Of a DNA stretch of 14,851 bases, positions 14,095-14,851 are shown piece by piece (position 1 is the stretch's first letter; each line of letters opens with the position of its first letter). A program made the translations under genes and the position numbers. The DNA comes from Lentisphaerota bacterium (GTDB lineage: Bacteria > Verrucomicrobiota > Kiritimatiellia > JAAZAB01). The stretch covers positions 1 to 14,851 of the forward strand of contig JACPGN010000163.1 of NCBI GenBank assembly GCA_016182435.1, read 5' to 3'. The notes under the pieces are model-generated. The model ran no database searches and was not told the DNA's origin. It worked only from the letters and a program-made list of their open reading frames with translations.

Positions 14095-14851
14095 ATGTCT
14101 GAATTCGTAATTGTCGTGGACGTGGGCAACACCAGCACGGCTTTGGCCCTGGCGCGCGCCGGGCGGATCACTGGTATTACGCGCCTGCCAACGCGAACTA
14201 TGAGCGGCATGGATGTGAAGCAAGCGCTAAAGCGCTTGACGCGCAACCGCAAAATCGCGGGAGCAATGTTGTGTTCGGTGGTGCCCAAACGTAATCGTCT
14301 CTGGCTTAGTGAACTGCTTGCCTGCAGCGGCCGAGCGCCGCTGGTGCTGCATCATGGCCTGAAGCTGGGAGTGCGCCTTGACTATCCGAATCCCTCCGGC
14401 ATCGGCGCGGACCGCCTGGCCAATGCCAGCGCGGCGGCCTGCCGCTATGGCGCGAACGTGATCGTCGCCGATTTCGGCACGGCCCTGACCTTTGATGTCG
14501 TGGCCGACAATGCCTACCTGGGCGGAATCATCGTGCCGGGGCTGCCGCTCATGACCGATTATCTGGCTGAAAAAACGGCGCTGTTGCCGCATCTTGAGCT
14601 TGCCCCGTATCGCGGTCTGGCAGGCAATACCCATGCCATGCCGGTTATTGGCAAAAGCACCCGCGCGGCCATGGCCATTGGGGCCCGATTAGGGTACCTT
14701 GGCATGGTGCGCGAAATTTTCAAACGCTTAAAGCAGACCTTGAAAATCAGGAAAATCCGCCTCTGCGCAACCGGCGGCTATGCGGCCTGGGCCTTGGCCG
14801 GCAGCGACCTGAAGGTGCGGATTGACCCGGACCTGACGCTCTTTGGCATCG
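14095..14851 (+). CDS. coaX: Type III pantothenate kinase (partial, runs off the window)
   Basis: This open frame of 252 codons has no stop before the window ends. It catalyses the first step of coenzyme A synthesis. Motifs of the type III family are present: DVGNTSTALALA (residues 9-20), YPNPSGIGADRLANA (about 97-111), ADFGTALTFDVV (about 124-135) and AYLGGIIVPGLPL (139-151), with CATGG near residue 226. Type III enzymes belong to the ASKHA kinase fold and need a monovalent cation. I chose ATG 14095, since ATG 14088 closes after four codons. It lies 59 bases after birA, so nadC-birA-coaX may be one transcription unit for NAD, biotin and CoA metabolism. Confidence 0.95.
   Translation, partial: MSEFVIVVDVGNTSTALALARAGRITGITRLPTRTMSGMDVKQALKRLTRNRKIAGAMLCSVVPKRNRLWLSELLACSGRAPLVLHHGLKLGVRLDYPNPSGIGADRLANASAAACRYGANVIVADFGTALTFDVVADNAYLGGIIVPGLPLMTDYLAEKTALLPHLELAPYRGLAGNTHAMPVIGKSTRAAMAIGARLGYLGMVREIFKRLKQTLKIRKIRLCATGGYAAWALAGSDLKVRIDPDLTLFGI

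Overview
The window is about 14.9 kb of bacterial chromosome carrying a classical F-type ATP synthase operon, then an accessory insertion, then cofactor genes. Operon order is atpI-like, atpB, atpE, atpF, atpH, atpA, atpG, atpD, atpC (261-7597, + strand). After it come nadC (12175-13053), birA (13307-14035) and coaX (from 14095, running off the right edge), all on +. I see no rRNA, tRNA or species-specific marker. The nadC-birA-coaX order, the GC-rich genes and the many hairpin-rich or phrase-like extragenic repeats suggest a PVC-group bacterium (Kiritimatiellota, Verrucomicrobiota or Lentisphaerota). This is an inference, not a demonstration.

Atp region (1-7597). All eight F1Fo subunits look intact. 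The c subunit carries the residues expected of a Na+-binding ring (Q26, E59, S60, Y64) and has an unusual tail of about 45 residues. The epsilon subunit has only the N-terminal beta domain. Several operon spacers are filled with palindromic or phrase-like extragenic repeats.

Accessory region (7598-12020). This is the notable part. Six small gene cassettes lie head to tail on the - strand, opposite to atp and nadC, and each ends in an attC-like folded site. The seven-base box opening each cassette matches, at 6/7 or 7/7 positions, the complement of the R'' box in that cassette's own attC. Integron cassette chemistry predicts exactly this. No integrase gene is visible, so the locus looks like a CALIN (attC cluster lacking an integrase). 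The cassettes encode a four-helix membrane protein, a DUF4160/DUF2442 pair, a secreted protein, an SmpA/OmlA-like anchored protein, a second anchored protein, and a frameshifted secreted protein.

The region is also a tandem duplication. The 3' end of atpC occurs at 7445-7598 and again at 9143-9296. The nadC promoter and 5' end occur at 8884-9140 and again at 11957-12213. The two units therefore have the same ends but different cassettes (two in unit 1, four in unit 2). The novel joint at about 9140 fuses the start of nadC to the end of atpC.

Cofactor region (12021-14851). NadC makes nicotinate mononucleotide. BirA is a biotin-protein ligase without a DNA-binding domain, and its C-terminal domain appears replaced by translated extragenic repeat. 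CoaX is a type III pantothenate kinase, cut off by the window. A perfect 26-bp palindrome lies just upstream of birA.
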